64,000 bases of DNA from Methanospirillum hungatei. GTDB taxonomy: Archaea; Halobacteriota; Methanomicrobia; Methanomicrobiales; Methanospirillaceae. The notes beneath the pieces are model-generated. The model was not told the DNA's origin, ran no database searches, and worked only from the letters and a program-made list of their open reading frames with translations. Made by a program: the position numbers and the translations under genes. Below, piece by piece: positions 27,767-36,914 of this stretch. The stretch lies in NCBI RefSeq assembly GCF_019263745.1, contig NZ_CP077107.1, positions 2,294,001 to 2,358,000 on the forward strand, read 5' to 3'. Every line of letters begins with the position of its first letter. Position 1 is the first letter of the stretch.

Positions 27767-28714
27767 TTAGCAGTCAGTTCTTTTAAGGCTTTTCTCTCTA
27801 GGGGTATGAGTCTTCCATACTGCAGGGTAAATTCCGGTGTCCTGCAGCACCAGGCGGGGAGCGACAACGAGTCCCTTTTCTCCGGGAACAATACGTGAAC
27901 TTGTCATAAGTGCCTCTCCAATTCCGATAAGATCCTCTCCTGCCATCATAACCACAAGATCCTCCATCTGGAACTTATCAAAACTCATTATCCCTCGTGA
28001 TGATAGTCGTGCCCCATGACAGATGGCATCCGCTGCTGACTCTTTCATGTATATTCGTGGCATTCCTTCAAGAGCCTCAAGAGGTGATCGAATGATTTGT
28101 GCAAGGGCAGTCTCATCACCCGTACGTGCCTGTTCAACAGCATCTCGCAGGGCATGCAATGTTACACAATCTTTTTCATAAAATGGACCTGACCGCGTCC
28201 TTCTGAGCTCAACCATATGTCCGCCAACTCCACAGGCTAGGCCAATGTGATGGCATAATGATCTAATGTATGTACCCGAATCACACTTTACCCTGAGAAG
28301 GACCAGGCGGTCATTTCGGTCAAGCATCTCGAGCTCATGGATTTCCCGAATACGCAGAGCCCGCTTAACTGCACTTCTCTTCGGAGGTCGTTGGTATATC
28401 CTGCCGGTAAAATGCAGAATGACCTCTTTGAGATCATTATCTGACACGTCTCCCTGAAGACGGAGGAGGGCAATATACTCCTTGTCATCCTGGTGGAGAA
28501 TACTTGTTAGTCTGACCGCTCTTCCAAGTAAAATTACCAAAACACCTGATACCGGCGGATCAAGAGTGCCGGTATGACCAACTGATGACACGCCGGTAAT
28601 CTCCCTGACCCATGCGGCAACCTGGTGGCTGGATGGTCCTCGAGGCTTGTCGATCAGGATGATAGATCCCTGGTGGGCTGCTATGTTTCCCAGGGTATGT
28701 TGTTGTTGGTTCAT
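27767..28714 (-). CDS. truB: tRNA/rRNA pseudouridine synthase, TruB/Cbf5 family
   Basis: A 315-residue enzyme whose catalytic Asp lies in VGHTGTLDP. The C-terminal third has a PUA-type RNA-binding domain with GARLSSRGIMSFDKFQMEDLV and VAPRLVL segments. In archaea this protein is usually Cbf5, which acts with Nop10/Gar1/L7Ae in H/ACA-guided rRNA modification and can also modify U55 of tRNA alone. It overlaps hemD as TAATG. Confidence 0.92.
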   Translation of the reverse strand: MNQQQHTLGNIAAHQGSIILIDKPRGPSSHQVAAWVREITGVSSVGHTGTLDPPVSGVLVILLGRAVRLTSILHQDDKEYIALLRLQGDVSDNDLKEVILHFTGRIYQRPPKRSAVKRALRIREIHELEMLDRNDRLVLLRVKCDSGTYIRSLCHHIGLACGVGGHMVELRRTRSGPFYEKDCVTLHALRDAVEQARTGDETALAQIIRSPLEALEGMPRIYMKESAADAICHGARLSSRGIMSFDKFQMEDLVVMMAGEDLIGIGEALMTSSRIVPGEKGLVVAPRLVLQDTGIYPAVWKTHTPREKSLKRTDC

Positions 28715-29409
28715 TATCCACCTGGATTCATGAGTAAAAAGAGATTTAATTCATCAAGCGTGCCTTCAAGAGATCCATCACCAATTACATCAGGGATAAG
28801 TCCTGCTTCTTCCATAGCTTCAGCAGTTACTTCGCCGATTGCGATAAGGACCAGATCCTCTCTTCGTTTCCACAGGGCAGATTTGAATGATAAGGCACTC
28901 GTAAACAAAATTCCCTCTGCTGTGCCTAGACTCAGGAGTTCATAGGTAGGAATCAGGGAGTATATCTGATATTCAAATGGGAATCCCCCTGCATCCCGGA
29001 TGCCATTGAAAAGTTTTTCATTCGGTGCATCTGATCGGGGAATTCCAATTTTTTTCCCAACAATCCATTCACCCAGGAATGGAACAAATGCCCGGGAATA
29101 AAATTCATGGAGAACTTCACACATGATGCCAAATTCCCGCAGAGCTTTTGCAGTCTGCGGCCCGATTGCGATTACACGTGGGAGGGGCAGATCCTGAAGG
29201 CACGGCCCTATCTGATGGGCTGGAAGAGCACTTGTAAAGAAAATACAATCAAATTTTCGATCCTTCACATCCTGAATGAATAGATCTATCTGATCACTAT
29301 TCATTTCCCCGACAAGTGGGGAAACAGTGAAACAATCGTGGCCTCTTCGTGCGCACCGTGCCTGGTCATCCCCATCTTTCCCTTTCAATCGTGTAATTGC
29401 AATCCGCAT
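28714..29409 (-). CDS. hemD: Uroporphyrinogen-III synthase
   Basis: This protein of about 231 residues (start MRIAITRLKGKDGD at 29409; an upstream ATG adds six residues) has the two-lobed hemD look: IFFTSALPAHQIGPCL, AIGPQTAKALREFGI and LIAIGEVTAEAMEEAG in sequence. It closes and inverts the tetrapyrrole ring for siroheme, heme and coenzyme F430 precursors. It is followed without gap by truB. The family is divergent, so the assignment rests on these repeats. Confidence 0.85.
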   Translation of the reverse strand: MRIAITRLKGKDGDDQARCARRGHDCFTVSPLVGEMNSDQIDLFIQDVKDRKFDCIFFTSALPAHQIGPCLQDLPLPRVIAIGPQTAKALREFGIMCEVLHEFYSRAFVPFLGEWIVGKKIGIPRSDAPNEKLFNGIRDAGGFPFEYQIYSLIPTYELLSLGTAEGILFTSALSFKSALWKRREDLVLIAIGEVTAEAMEEAGLIPDVIGDGSLEGTLDELNLFLLMNPGG

Positions 29410-29487
29410 ATCATCCCCCGGCCCCATGTATTCAGAACGGATGCGGATATTTTATGCGTTCTATACACTTAAATCCATGAGAACCAG

Positions 29488-30699
29488 ATGATTCCTGTTT
29501 TGACCGGTATTATAGGTGGTATGGTATGTGGGACAATAAGTGGTTTAACGCCAGGAATTCACGCAAATATGATTGCAGCGTTTTTGCTTGGATTTTCTCC
29601 AATCATTCTACCTTATCTTGGTCCGGAAGGAATGGCTGCAATCCTCATTGCCACGCTTATCACTCACTCATTTCTAGAAATAATTCCCGCTACATTTCTT
29701 GGAGTCCCGGATGATGGCACGGCTCTCTCTGTATTACCTGCTCATTCACTTACTATGGATGGGAAAGGTGAAGAGGCAGTCCGGATATCAGCTCTTGGCT
29801 GTCTGTGGGGTGTGATCTTTGCAATTCCCCTTGCATTAGGTGCATTATGGTTTATTCCCTTACTGCAGACTCCGATAGATATTCTGACAGGTTCACTTCT
29901 GATACTCATTATGGGGATAGTTATCGTTCGCAGCGAATCTACCGGCTGGCTTTGTGCCCTGTTTCTGGTATCCGGACTTCTTGGGATGTTTGCATTTCGG
30001 TTTGATTATCTTTCATGGAATACCCTGGGTGCAGGAAACATTCTCATGCCTCTCCTCACCGGACTCTTTGGTCTTCCCTTTCTACTGACAGCATCTGAAG
30101 GAAGAATTCCTCGTCAACACTATTCCGGGATGGAGATAAGTACTCACACTATTATACGGTCAACACTTCCTGGAACCTTTGCAGGTCTGGTAGTGGGGTG
30201 GCTTCCAGGGCTTTCTACGGCATCGGCAAATACTCTGGTATCTGGATTCATTCCCTATGATGAGGGGAGAAGAAATTATCTGACGGCAATGGGTGCCTCC
30301 ACACTTGCAAATGCAATCATCGGCATTGCAGTATTCATTGCAATAGGACGTATGAGAAACGGGGTAATGACAGCTTTTTCAGGATTTGATACCCCCCCGG
30401 TTTTATTTCTTTTAACTATTGCTGCCATTGTTGCCCTGGGGGCATATGGGATTACCCTCGGATGTGCCGGGTTGGCTCAATCACTATCAGGACTGAATAG
30501 TTCACACCTGAATACCGGAGTTGCTGTGAGTCTGATAATCATCTGTGGGATCCTCACCGGTCCCTTTGGGCTCATTATTCTCATACTGGCAACAGCGATT
30601 GGAATGATCCCCGAATTGCTTGTCATTTCAAGAGTTCCATGTATGGGTGTGGTTACGATACCAGTGATCCTCTATTCTTTTGGAATCCGGGTAATCTAA
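29488..30699 (+). CDS. TctA-like/DUF112 integral membrane protein
   Basis: A 403-residue polytopic protein with about ten helices and the repeated glycine/proline-rich signature of tripartite tricarboxylate transporter TctA: GGMVCGTISGLTPGIHANM at the start and TFAGLVVGWLPGLSTASA in the second half. No periplasmic TctC or small TctB partner is adjacent, so it may carry its own substrate. It is followed one base later by nop5, a co-expression not expected by function. Confidence 0.78.
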   Translation: MIPVLTGIIGGMVCGTISGLTPGIHANMIAAFLLGFSPIILPYLGPEGMAAILIATLITHSFLEIIPATFLGVPDDGTALSVLPAHSLTMDGKGEEAVRISALGCLWGVIFAIPLALGALWFIPLLQTPIDILTGSLLILIMGIVIVRSESTGWLCALFLVSGLLGMFAFRFDYLSWNTLGAGNILMPLLTGLFGLPFLLTASEGRIPRQHYSGMEISTHTIIRSTLPGTFAGLVVGWLPGLSTASANTLVSGFIPYDEGRRNYLTAMGASTLANAIIGIAVFIAIGRMRNGVMTAFSGFDTPPVLFLLTIAAIVALGAYGITLGCAGLAQSLSGLNSSHLNTGVAVSLIIICGILTGPFGLIILILATAIGMIPELLVISRVPCMGVVTIPVILYSFGIRVI

Positions 30700-30700
30700 C

Positions 30701-31588
30701 ATGAATAAAGGAAAAGAAACGAAAGAGAATCCTGATTGGTTCACATTTTGCACAAACAAATTTGAAGAAATCCTCTCTCCCTCTTCATTAGCCTGGATGG
30801 ATTCGCTAAATGTCATACGAGAACTAAGGGATTCTGGAGGTCTACATGGTCTGCCAGACTGGCAGGATGCGGTTTCCCGGAGTATTGTTACAGACAGGTC
30901 TGCCTATCTGTCACTGTTACGGGATGTCTCAATTGGTCTTCTTGTTTATGATCTTGAGGATTCATGTAATAAGGATGAAATGGCCCTCATTCATCTGGTG
31001 AGAATCCTGGATGAGATTGATAGAGCTTTATCACGGCTCTATGAAAAAATTGAAGATTATTATATTGCAATGCATCCTTCAGAACTTGCCGGGTATGAGA
31101 AAAATATCCGAGAACTTGTTGATTCTTTTGCAAAGAAAGAGACTCATCCCTTACGTCACCTAGCAAAAAATCTCATAAATCTTCAGGAATCAAGATCGAA
31201 CATCGCACTTCATGTTCGTGAATATGCTGAAAAGGTAATACCAAATATGTCAGCTCTCTGTGGGCCTCTTGTAGCGGCCCGTTTGCTGGAACACGCTGGC
31301 AGCATTGACCGATTGGCCCGTATGCCAGGATCATCTCTTCAGGTGCTCGGAGCTGGTCCGTCACTATTTAAACACCTGACAATAGGATCAAATCCTCCCA
31401 AACACGGGATCATATACCAATACAAAGGAATTCATCATGCAAAACGCAAATCCCGGGGAAAGGTCAGTAGGGTTGTCGCTTGTCAGCTTGGTATAGCAGC
31501 TAGAATAGATCGGTACCGGGGATCTCGTGATGAGGTATTTATAGAAAAAGCAGGTGAGCGGATATGCAGGGCAGGCAAACGACTTTAA
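30701..31588 (+). CDS. nop5: Nop5/Nop56-58 protein of C/D box sRNP
   Basis: This 295-residue protein bridges L7Ae and fibrillarin in the 2'-O-methylation sRNP. The coiled-coil and Nop domain are clear: LSRLYEKIEDYYIAMHPSE, NMSALCGPLVAARLLEHAG and the GAGPSLFKHLT ... PKHGIIYQY segment. The N-terminal fibrillarin-binding domain is short, as in Archaeoglobus Nop5 of about 270 residues. It starts directly after the TctA-like gene and overlaps flpA by 25 bases. Confidence 0.93.
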   Translation: MNKGKETKENPDWFTFCTNKFEEILSPSSLAWMDSLNVIRELRDSGGLHGLPDWQDAVSRSIVTDRSAYLSLLRDVSIGLLVYDLEDSCNKDEMALIHLVRILDEIDRALSRLYEKIEDYYIAMHPSELAGYEKNIRELVDSFAKKETHPLRHLAKNLINLQESRSNIALHVREYAEKVIPNMSALCGPLVAARLLEHAGSIDRLARMPGSSLQVLGAGPSLFKHLTIGSNPPKHGIIYQYKGIHHAKRKSRGKVSRVVACQLGIAARIDRYRGSRDEVFIEKAGERICRAGKRL

Positions 31589-32190
31589 TTTGGCAGGATG
31601 GAATTCTGCTTTCACCTGGAAAAATTTTGCCAGGTGATCGGGTTCATAATGGAATGAGGATCTGGCTTCCGGAAAAGAGCAAAGTTGCTGCTCTTTGTCA
31701 TCTTAACGGAGAGCCTCTGATTAGAGACGCTAGAATATTATATTTGGGAGCTGCGTCCGGAACCACGGTTTCATTCCTTTCAGATTATGCAGAAGTGATA
31801 TATGCAGTTGAATTTTCTCCCAGACCTGTCCGGAGCCTTGTACGTCTTGCTCGTCAGCGTTCCAATATTATTCCTTTCTTCATGGATGCCCGGATCCCTG
31901 AACGATATCTGCCGTTTGTTGAACCGGTTGATATCCTCATACAGGACATTGCACAACGGGATCAGGTAGAGATAGTAGTAAAAAACCTCTGTATGCTGAA
32001 AAAAGGAGGAAATCTTATTCTATTTTTAAAAATGCTCTCGATGGGTGTATTAAAGGAATATGAAGAAATTATTGATCTGAGTATCATCCTTTTAAAAAAG
32101 GCAGGAATAACGAATATGCAGGTTATTCAATTAGAAAAATATCACGCTGGCCATGTTGCAATAACTGGGGTATATTACCCTAAGCAATGA
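31564..32190 (+). CDS. flpA: Fibrillarin-like rRNA/tRNA 2'-O-methyltransferase
   Basis: A 208-residue SAM-dependent methyltransferase guided by C/D box sRNAs. The SAM site is ILYLGAASGTTVSFL, with the KxD-E catalytic pattern spread through VEFSPRPVRSL and DILIQDIAQ, and ILFLKMLS near the end. It overlaps nop5, its obligate partner, at the start, which couples their translation. Confidence 0.95.
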   Translation: MQGRQTTLIWQDGILLSPGKILPGDRVHNGMRIWLPEKSKVAALCHLNGEPLIRDARILYLGAASGTTVSFLSDYAEVIYAVEFSPRPVRSLVRLARQRSNIIPFFMDARIPERYLPFVEPVDILIQDIAQRDQVEIVVKNLCMLKKGGNLILFLKMLSMGVLKEYEEIIDLSIILLKKAGITNMQVIQLEKYHAGHVAITGVYYPKQ

Positions 32191-32202
32191 AAAGAAAGAT
32201 TA

Positions 32203-32275
32203 TAGCCCGAAGCAGATTCGAACTGCTGTCACAAGGTCCAGAGCCTTGTATGATTGACCTCTACACTATCGGGCT
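32203..32275 (-). tRNA. tRNA-Gln (anticodon CTG)
   Basis: On the minus strand the acceptor is AGCCCGA/TCGGGCT, anticodon arm CAAGG-CTCTGGA-CCTTG giving CTG, and T arm GCAG-TTCGAAT-CTGC, discriminator A. Confidence 0.92.
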
Positions 32276-32500
32276 GAGAGCCTCTATATGTTAGGGGCAA
32301 TGGTACTTAAATTTATCTCTGACTCTTCTGGATGCTGGTGGCTTCACAGGTGATGCGCGAAATTCATAAAATAACCCCATGAATATAACATCTCTCTTCG
32401 TTATGCTAATCAGGTGGATCTGTAATTCTCATAATATTCAGGGGATATGAAAAATCGCAGTCACATTTTTACACTTTTGGATGGTTCAATACCAAAAAGG

Positions 32501-32508
32501 ATATAAAA
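32501..32508 (+). promoter_or_regulatory. Strong TATA box of the S-layer-type gene
   Basis: ATATAAAA is preceded by the purine-rich AAAAAGG, a good BRE plus TATA pair. Transcription would start near 32530, leaving a leader of about 108 bases before ATG 32638. The remaining sequence between 32276 and 32490 shows no coding or clear regulatory structure. Confidence 0.65.
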
Positions 32509-32532
32509 GGCATTTCACAAATATCTAGTCAT

Positions 32533-32630
32533 ACTTCGATTTCTCGGAGTATATGCATACATCCGGTGAACAGTCACCAATAACAATGGCTGATCGGCGG
32601 ATGAATGCGAAACGAACGTTTGTTCGGAGG
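32533..32630 (+). promoter_or_regulatory. Structured 5' leader of the S-layer-type mRNA
   Basis: Three hairpins follow each other: ACTTCG (32533-32538) with CGGAGT (32545-32550); GGTGA (32565-32569) with TCACC (32574-32578); and CGAAC (32613-32617) with GTTCG (32622-32626). The last ends one base into the Shine-Dalgarno GGAGG (32626-32630), six bases before ATG 32638 when counted with its final A. This arrangement can stabilise the mRNA or modulate ribosome access. Confidence 0.5.
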
Positions 32631-32637
32631 ACATGTA

Positions 32638-35226
32638 ATGAACGCAAAATATGCAGTTGTCATGATGGTGCTTGTTGCACTTGCACTTGTGGCACTTCCT
32701 GCTTCTGCAGCAATCAACAAGATTCCAGCCGGGGGAGAAATCTTCCTTGGTGAAAAGGGACTTGATGTTTCTGCAGCAGTAGGCGGGGCAAGCCAGATTG
32801 CATGGTGGCAGCCAGGTACCAACACCGAGACTGAGCAGCCTGCAGATATCCAGCAGGTTACCAACGCACAGTCATTTTATGTTTCCCCTGATATCTTCGT
32901 CGGAAAGACCGGCAACTGGTATCAGTGGAATGGCAGCGTAAAAGGACCGCTCTCATTTAACATCAAAGAACCATCACTCAACCTGAAGGTCTGGGATGGA
33001 TCTGTTGATGAAGATGTAACCGGCAAGGCAATTCCGGTAGGTAACTACGGAAACTTTGTCGTTGAGACCAACATGCAGAGCATCATCACCCGTCCAGGGT
33101 TCCAGCCTGCAGATGCACCTTTCAAGATCAAAGTAAAGAGTGCAGATGGTGGTGTCTACACCAACCTTGTTGGAAACAACGGTAAAGAAATTTCGCTGAC
33201 CAATCTTGCTGTTAATCAGCAGCTGTGGTACTGGGTAAGCCCAGACAACAAGCACACTGAGCCAGCACCAAATGACGGATGGAACACTGCAGCTGAGGAC
33301 CAGTACGGTAACCGCATGTACAAGGCAGGTACCTACACAGTCTGGGCAGAGTGTAACGCCAATGGTATGAAGGATCAGTATACTGCACCTGACGGTTCAG
33401 ATTATACCGGGAAGACTATCTCTGCTGTAAAGAGTGTTCAGATCGCCACCGACCAGGTGAAGATCGAAGCCAACAAGGACACAGTAGTCCGTGGCAACCC
33501 ATTCTCTGTCACCATCACTGGTGTACCAAATGCTGAGTACTATGTCTGGGCAAAGGGAACCGGCTCAATGACCGGTCAGCCTGATGACCAGCCACCGATG
33601 ATCCTGTCCTCACAGGCTGATGTCAAGCAGGACGCAGCTGCAGGACCATACGAAATCGGTAAGTACCAGTATGAAGGTGGTGCAGGGAAGAGCATCAAGC
33701 AAGATGTCCCCGACGATCCCGAATTCCACGGAACCAAGTTCTACGCACTTGTAAAACTCAACTCCAGTGGAACCAGAACCGTTGAGTGGAAGTCTTCCAA
33801 AGACACAAAGGACAAGAAGTACACTATCCGTGTAGAACGCAAATCCGGAAGCCAGTACAAGTCTGATGAAGTCGATGTCAAGGTAGAGAAGGGTGATGTA
33901 ACCATCGTCGCATCTGGTGACCAGAGTTACTACCTTGGTGAGGAAGTCAAACTCTCCGGTACCAACTCCGAGACTGACGTTACTTATCTGTTTATAACCG
34001 GTCCAAACCTCCCGACACGGGGTGGTATGCTGAAATCTCCACGTAAGGAAGTCAACAATGACCAGCCTGCATCCTTTGATCAGGCAGACGTTCAGGATGA
34101 CGACACCTACGAGTTCAAGTGGCAGACCGCCAACCTTGAGATTGACGCAGGAACCTATACTGTATATGCTGTAAGCGCTCCACGTGACAAGGATCACCTG
34201 AGCGATGCACAGTACGACACTGTTTCACTCGTTATCAAGAAACCATACATCCAGGCAACCGCATCTGCAAGTGTTGTTGCAAAGGGTGACAAGATGTACC
34301 TCCGTGGTACTGCAGAAGGCGACCCGTCCAAGGGTGTTGCAATCTGGATTCTTGGAAAGAATAAGGCTCTCTACGCAACTGAATCCGTGAACGATGACAT
34401 GTCATTCGAGCACGAAATCAAGAGCGCAACAACTGAGTCTCTCTATGCTGGACAGTACTTCGTTGTTATCCAGCACCCGATGTACAACAACGAGTTCGAT
34501 GTCTACCCAGACAACCCGATCGAGCCACAGTACGTCTATGGTTCCTACCCAACCCGGAACTCCCAGATCTTCAAACTGGGTGGCTCTGGAGCACTTCAGG
34601 GAACTGATGCAGCAGAAGCACTTGTGCAGGCAATCAACTCCGCAATGGTAGACGATACCTACACCAAGCTTCAGTTCCTCGTTGAGGAAGCCAAGGTCAC
34701 TATCAATCCGATCGGTGAGCAGGCTGTAGGTTCCAAGTTTGAGATCACCGGTACCACCAACCTCATGTATGACGACAACGATCTCCTTGTTGAGGTAACT
34801 TCTTCCTCATTCAAGCCGACCGACAAGTCACAGAGTGGTGAGTTCAGCGGTGCAACCGGAACTGTCAAAGTCCAGCAGGGCACTGACGGTCTGAACAAGT
34901 GGACATTCAATGTTGATGCAAGCACCTTCAAGCCGGATGAGTACATCGTCCGTGTCTCTGGTGTTACCACCGACACCGTCGAAACTGCACTCTTTAACGT
35001 AGTTGAAGCAGGTGCAATTCCGACCGCAGCTCCAACTGTTGCACCAACCGAAGCTCCGGTAGTTAACGAAACTCCAACTCCGGAACCAACCACCGTTCCA
35101 CCAACCCCTGAGCCAACCACTGTTCCACCAACCCCTGAGCCGACCCAGCAGTCCCCAGGATTTGGTGCACTGATTGCTCTTGCAGGTCTTGGTGCTGTCG
35201 CATTCCTTGTAATGCGCCGGAACTAA
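32638..35226 (+). CDS. S-layer-type surface protein with PGF-CTERM-like tail
   Basis: The 862-residue protein has a signal peptide MNAKYAVVMMVLVALALVAL ending before AINKIP, a DUF3821-like N-terminal domain (AGGEIFLGEKGLDVS ... IAWWQPG), repeated beta-sandwich modules, a threonine/proline stalk rich in TPEPTTVPP repeats, and a tail SPGFGALIALAGLGAVAFLV with a basic end, as in PGF-CTERM substrates of archaeosortase. It is acidic and has few cysteines. Codon use is more restricted than in its neighbours, as in very highly expressed genes. It is probably a main cell-surface layer protein; the sheath protein is another possibility. Confidence 0.85.
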   Translation: MNAKYAVVMMVLVALALVALPASAAINKIPAGGEIFLGEKGLDVSAAVGGASQIAWWQPGTNTETEQPADIQQVTNAQSFYVSPDIFVGKTGNWYQWNGSVKGPLSFNIKEPSLNLKVWDGSVDEDVTGKAIPVGNYGNFVVETNMQSIITRPGFQPADAPFKIKVKSADGGVYTNLVGNNGKEISLTNLAVNQQLWYWVSPDNKHTEPAPNDGWNTAAEDQYGNRMYKAGTYTVWAECNANGMKDQYTAPDGSDYTGKTISAVKSVQIATDQVKIEANKDTVVRGNPFSVTITGVPNAEYYVWAKGTGSMTGQPDDQPPMILSSQADVKQDAAAGPYEIGKYQYEGGAGKSIKQDVPDDPEFHGTKFYALVKLNSSGTRTVEWKSSKDTKDKKYTIRVERKSGSQYKSDEVDVKVEKGDVTIVASGDQSYYLGEEVKLSGTNSETDVTYLFITGPNLPTRGGMLKSPRKEVNNDQPASFDQADVQDDDTYEFKWQTANLEIDAGTYTVYAVSAPRDKDHLSDAQYDTVSLVIKKPYIQATASASVVAKGDKMYLRGTAEGDPSKGVAIWILGKNKALYATESVNDDMSFEHEIKSATTESLYAGQYFVVIQHPMYNNEFDVYPDNPIEPQYVYGSYPTRNSQIFKLGGSGALQGTDAAEALVQAINSAMVDDTYTKLQFLVEEAKVTINPIGEQAVGSKFEITGTTNLMYDDNDLLVEVTSSSFKPTDKSQSGEFSGATGTVKVQQGTDGLNKWTFNVDASTFKPDEYIVRVSGVTTDTVETALFNVVEAGAIPTAAPTVAPTEAPVVNETPTPEPTTVPPTPEPTTVPPTPEPTQQSPGFGALIALAGLGAVAFLVMRRN

Positions 35227-35236
35227 ACGGAAACCC

Positions 35237-35247
35237 TTTCTTTTTTT
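35237..35247 (+). terminator. T-rich terminator after the S-layer-type gene
   Basis: A tract of Ts broken by one C (TTTC followed by seven T) starts about 11 bases past the stop codon, fitting the oligo-T terminators used by archaeal RNA polymerase. Confidence 0.45.
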
Positions 35248-35315
35248 AGTCTATCGATCTCTTCCCCTCGTATTATCAGAGGACCATAAATAGGATCAGA
35301 CAGCATATACCGGGT

Positions 35316-36866
35316 ATGCGACTTACCGTTCGACTCGTGGATATTGCTGCACGGGGAATTCTCTTACATTTCAATGATGCAAAATCACTTGGGGTTCTGA
35401 CTGGCGACAGAGTTGTTATCTCATCTCCGTCATCCGGAAAAGTAACTGCCGATTACGTGGAAACCACTACCACCCTCATTGAACAGGGTCGTATCGGTGT
35501 CTACCATCACACAAACGAATTGCTCGAACTAACAGAAGGTGGTGTTGTTGATGTCAGCGTAGCAGACCGTCCGGTCTCCCTTGATTACATCAAAAAGAAG
35601 ATGGAGGGAGAAAAACTCAACCGTGAAGATATCAGAACAATTGTAACGGATATCGTGCAGGATAGACTTTCTCCAAGTGAGATTACTGCTTTTGTTGTCA
35701 GTTCATATATCAACCAACTGGATATGGACGAGATTGAATCTCTTACTCGTGCTATGGTTGAAACCGGAGATCAGATTGAATTTCATTCCGGACCTATTGT
35801 TGATAAACATTCCATCGGTGGAGTGCCAGGGAATAAGATCTCTCTAATAGTAGTTCCGATTATTGCTGCAAGTGGACTGTTAATCCCAAAAACAAGTTCA
35901 AGAGCTATTACTGGAGCCGGAGGCACTGCTGACCTAATGGAGGTTCTGGCTCCGGTTGAGTTTAGTGCATCAGAAGTCCAGGAAATGACTATAAAGACTG
36001 GAGGTGTGATAGTCTGGGGTGGTGCTACAAATATTGCACCTGCAGATGATAAGATCATCATTCAGGAATATCCATTTAAAATTGATCAGATTGGACAGAT
36101 GATTGCCAGTGTAATGGCAAAGAAATTTGCAGTAGGTGCTGACGTTGTTGCTATTGATATCCCGGTTGGAAAATATTGCAAGGTTCATTCAATAGAAGAA
36201 GGACGAAAACTCGCAAGACAATTTATTGAGTTAGGTGAACGTCTGAACATGCGTGTTGAATGTGCCCTTACCTACGGTGATGCACCTGTTGGACGTGCTA
36301 TTGGGCCGAAACTAGAAATTAAAGAGGCACTTAGTGTTCTTGAAGGAAGTGATTCTCCCCGCTCCTTAATACAGAAGAGTTGTGTTATTGCAGGAATTGC
36401 CCTTGAACTTGCCGGAAAAGCAAATCGTGGAGAAGGAGCAAATGTTGCACTGGAAATATTGCAGTCCGGGAAAGCATTACAAAAATTCCAGGAGATAATT
36501 AAAGTGCAGGGAGGAAAACCTGACATAGCCTCTGCACAGATTACTGCAGGGGAGCATTTTTACACCGTTCGTGCAGATAGCAATGGGTATGTTATTGATC
36601 TAAACAATCATTCACTGATAACCATAGCTCGGACGGCTGGTGCGCCTGCAGACCACGGAGCAGGATTATATCTTCATGCAAAACATGGAACAAGTCTTTC
36701 CAGAGGAGATCCTATTTTTACTATCTATGCAGACAGAAAATGGCGCCTGGAAAAAGCAATTGAGATAGCCAGACGATTACGTCCTGTTATTGTAGAAGGT
36801 ATGCTCATTGACCGGGTTCCAAATGTCAGGGAATGGTTACCCGGAAGATCACGTAACCATGACTAA
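35316..36866 (+). CDS. deoA: AMP phosphorylase
   Basis: A 516-residue member of the pyrimidine-nucleoside phosphorylase family with the extra N-terminal domain of about 80 residues ([20 protein letters not shown]) typical of archaeal AMP phosphorylase, then the core [11 protein letters not shown] phosphate loop and [18 protein letters not shown]. It releases ribose-1,5-bisphosphate from AMP, feeding the archaeal pentose-bisphosphate pathway with e2b2-like isomerase and type III RuBisCO, neither in this window. Confidence 0.92.
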   Translation: MRLTVRLVDIAARGILLHFNDAKSLGVLTGDRVVISSPSSGKVTADYVETTTTLIEQGRIGVYHHTNELLELTEGGVVDVSVADRPVSLDYIKKKMEGEKLNREDIRTIVTDIVQDRLSPSEITAFVVSSYINQLDMDEIESLTRAMVETGDQIEFHSGPIVDKHSIGGVPGNKISLIVVPIIAASGLLIPKTSSRAITGAGGTADLMEVLAPVEFSASEVQEMTIKTGGVIVWGGATNIAPADDKIIIQEYPFKIDQIGQMIASVMAKKFAVGADVVAIDIPVGKYCKVHSIEEGRKLARQFIELGERLNMRVECALTYGDAPVGRAIGPKLEIKEALSVLEGSDSPRSLIQKSCVIAGIALELAGKANRGEGANVALEILQSGKALQKFQEIIKVQGGKPDIASAQITAGEHFYTVRADSNGYVIDLNNHSLITIARTAGAPADHGAGLYLHAKHGTSLSRGDPIFTIYADRKWRLEKAIEIARRLRPVIVEGMLIDRVPNVREWLPGRSRNHD

Positions 36867-36914
36867 AAAATACCTATCCTTTTTTGATAGAACCGCTAAC
36901 ACACTATATCAGGT

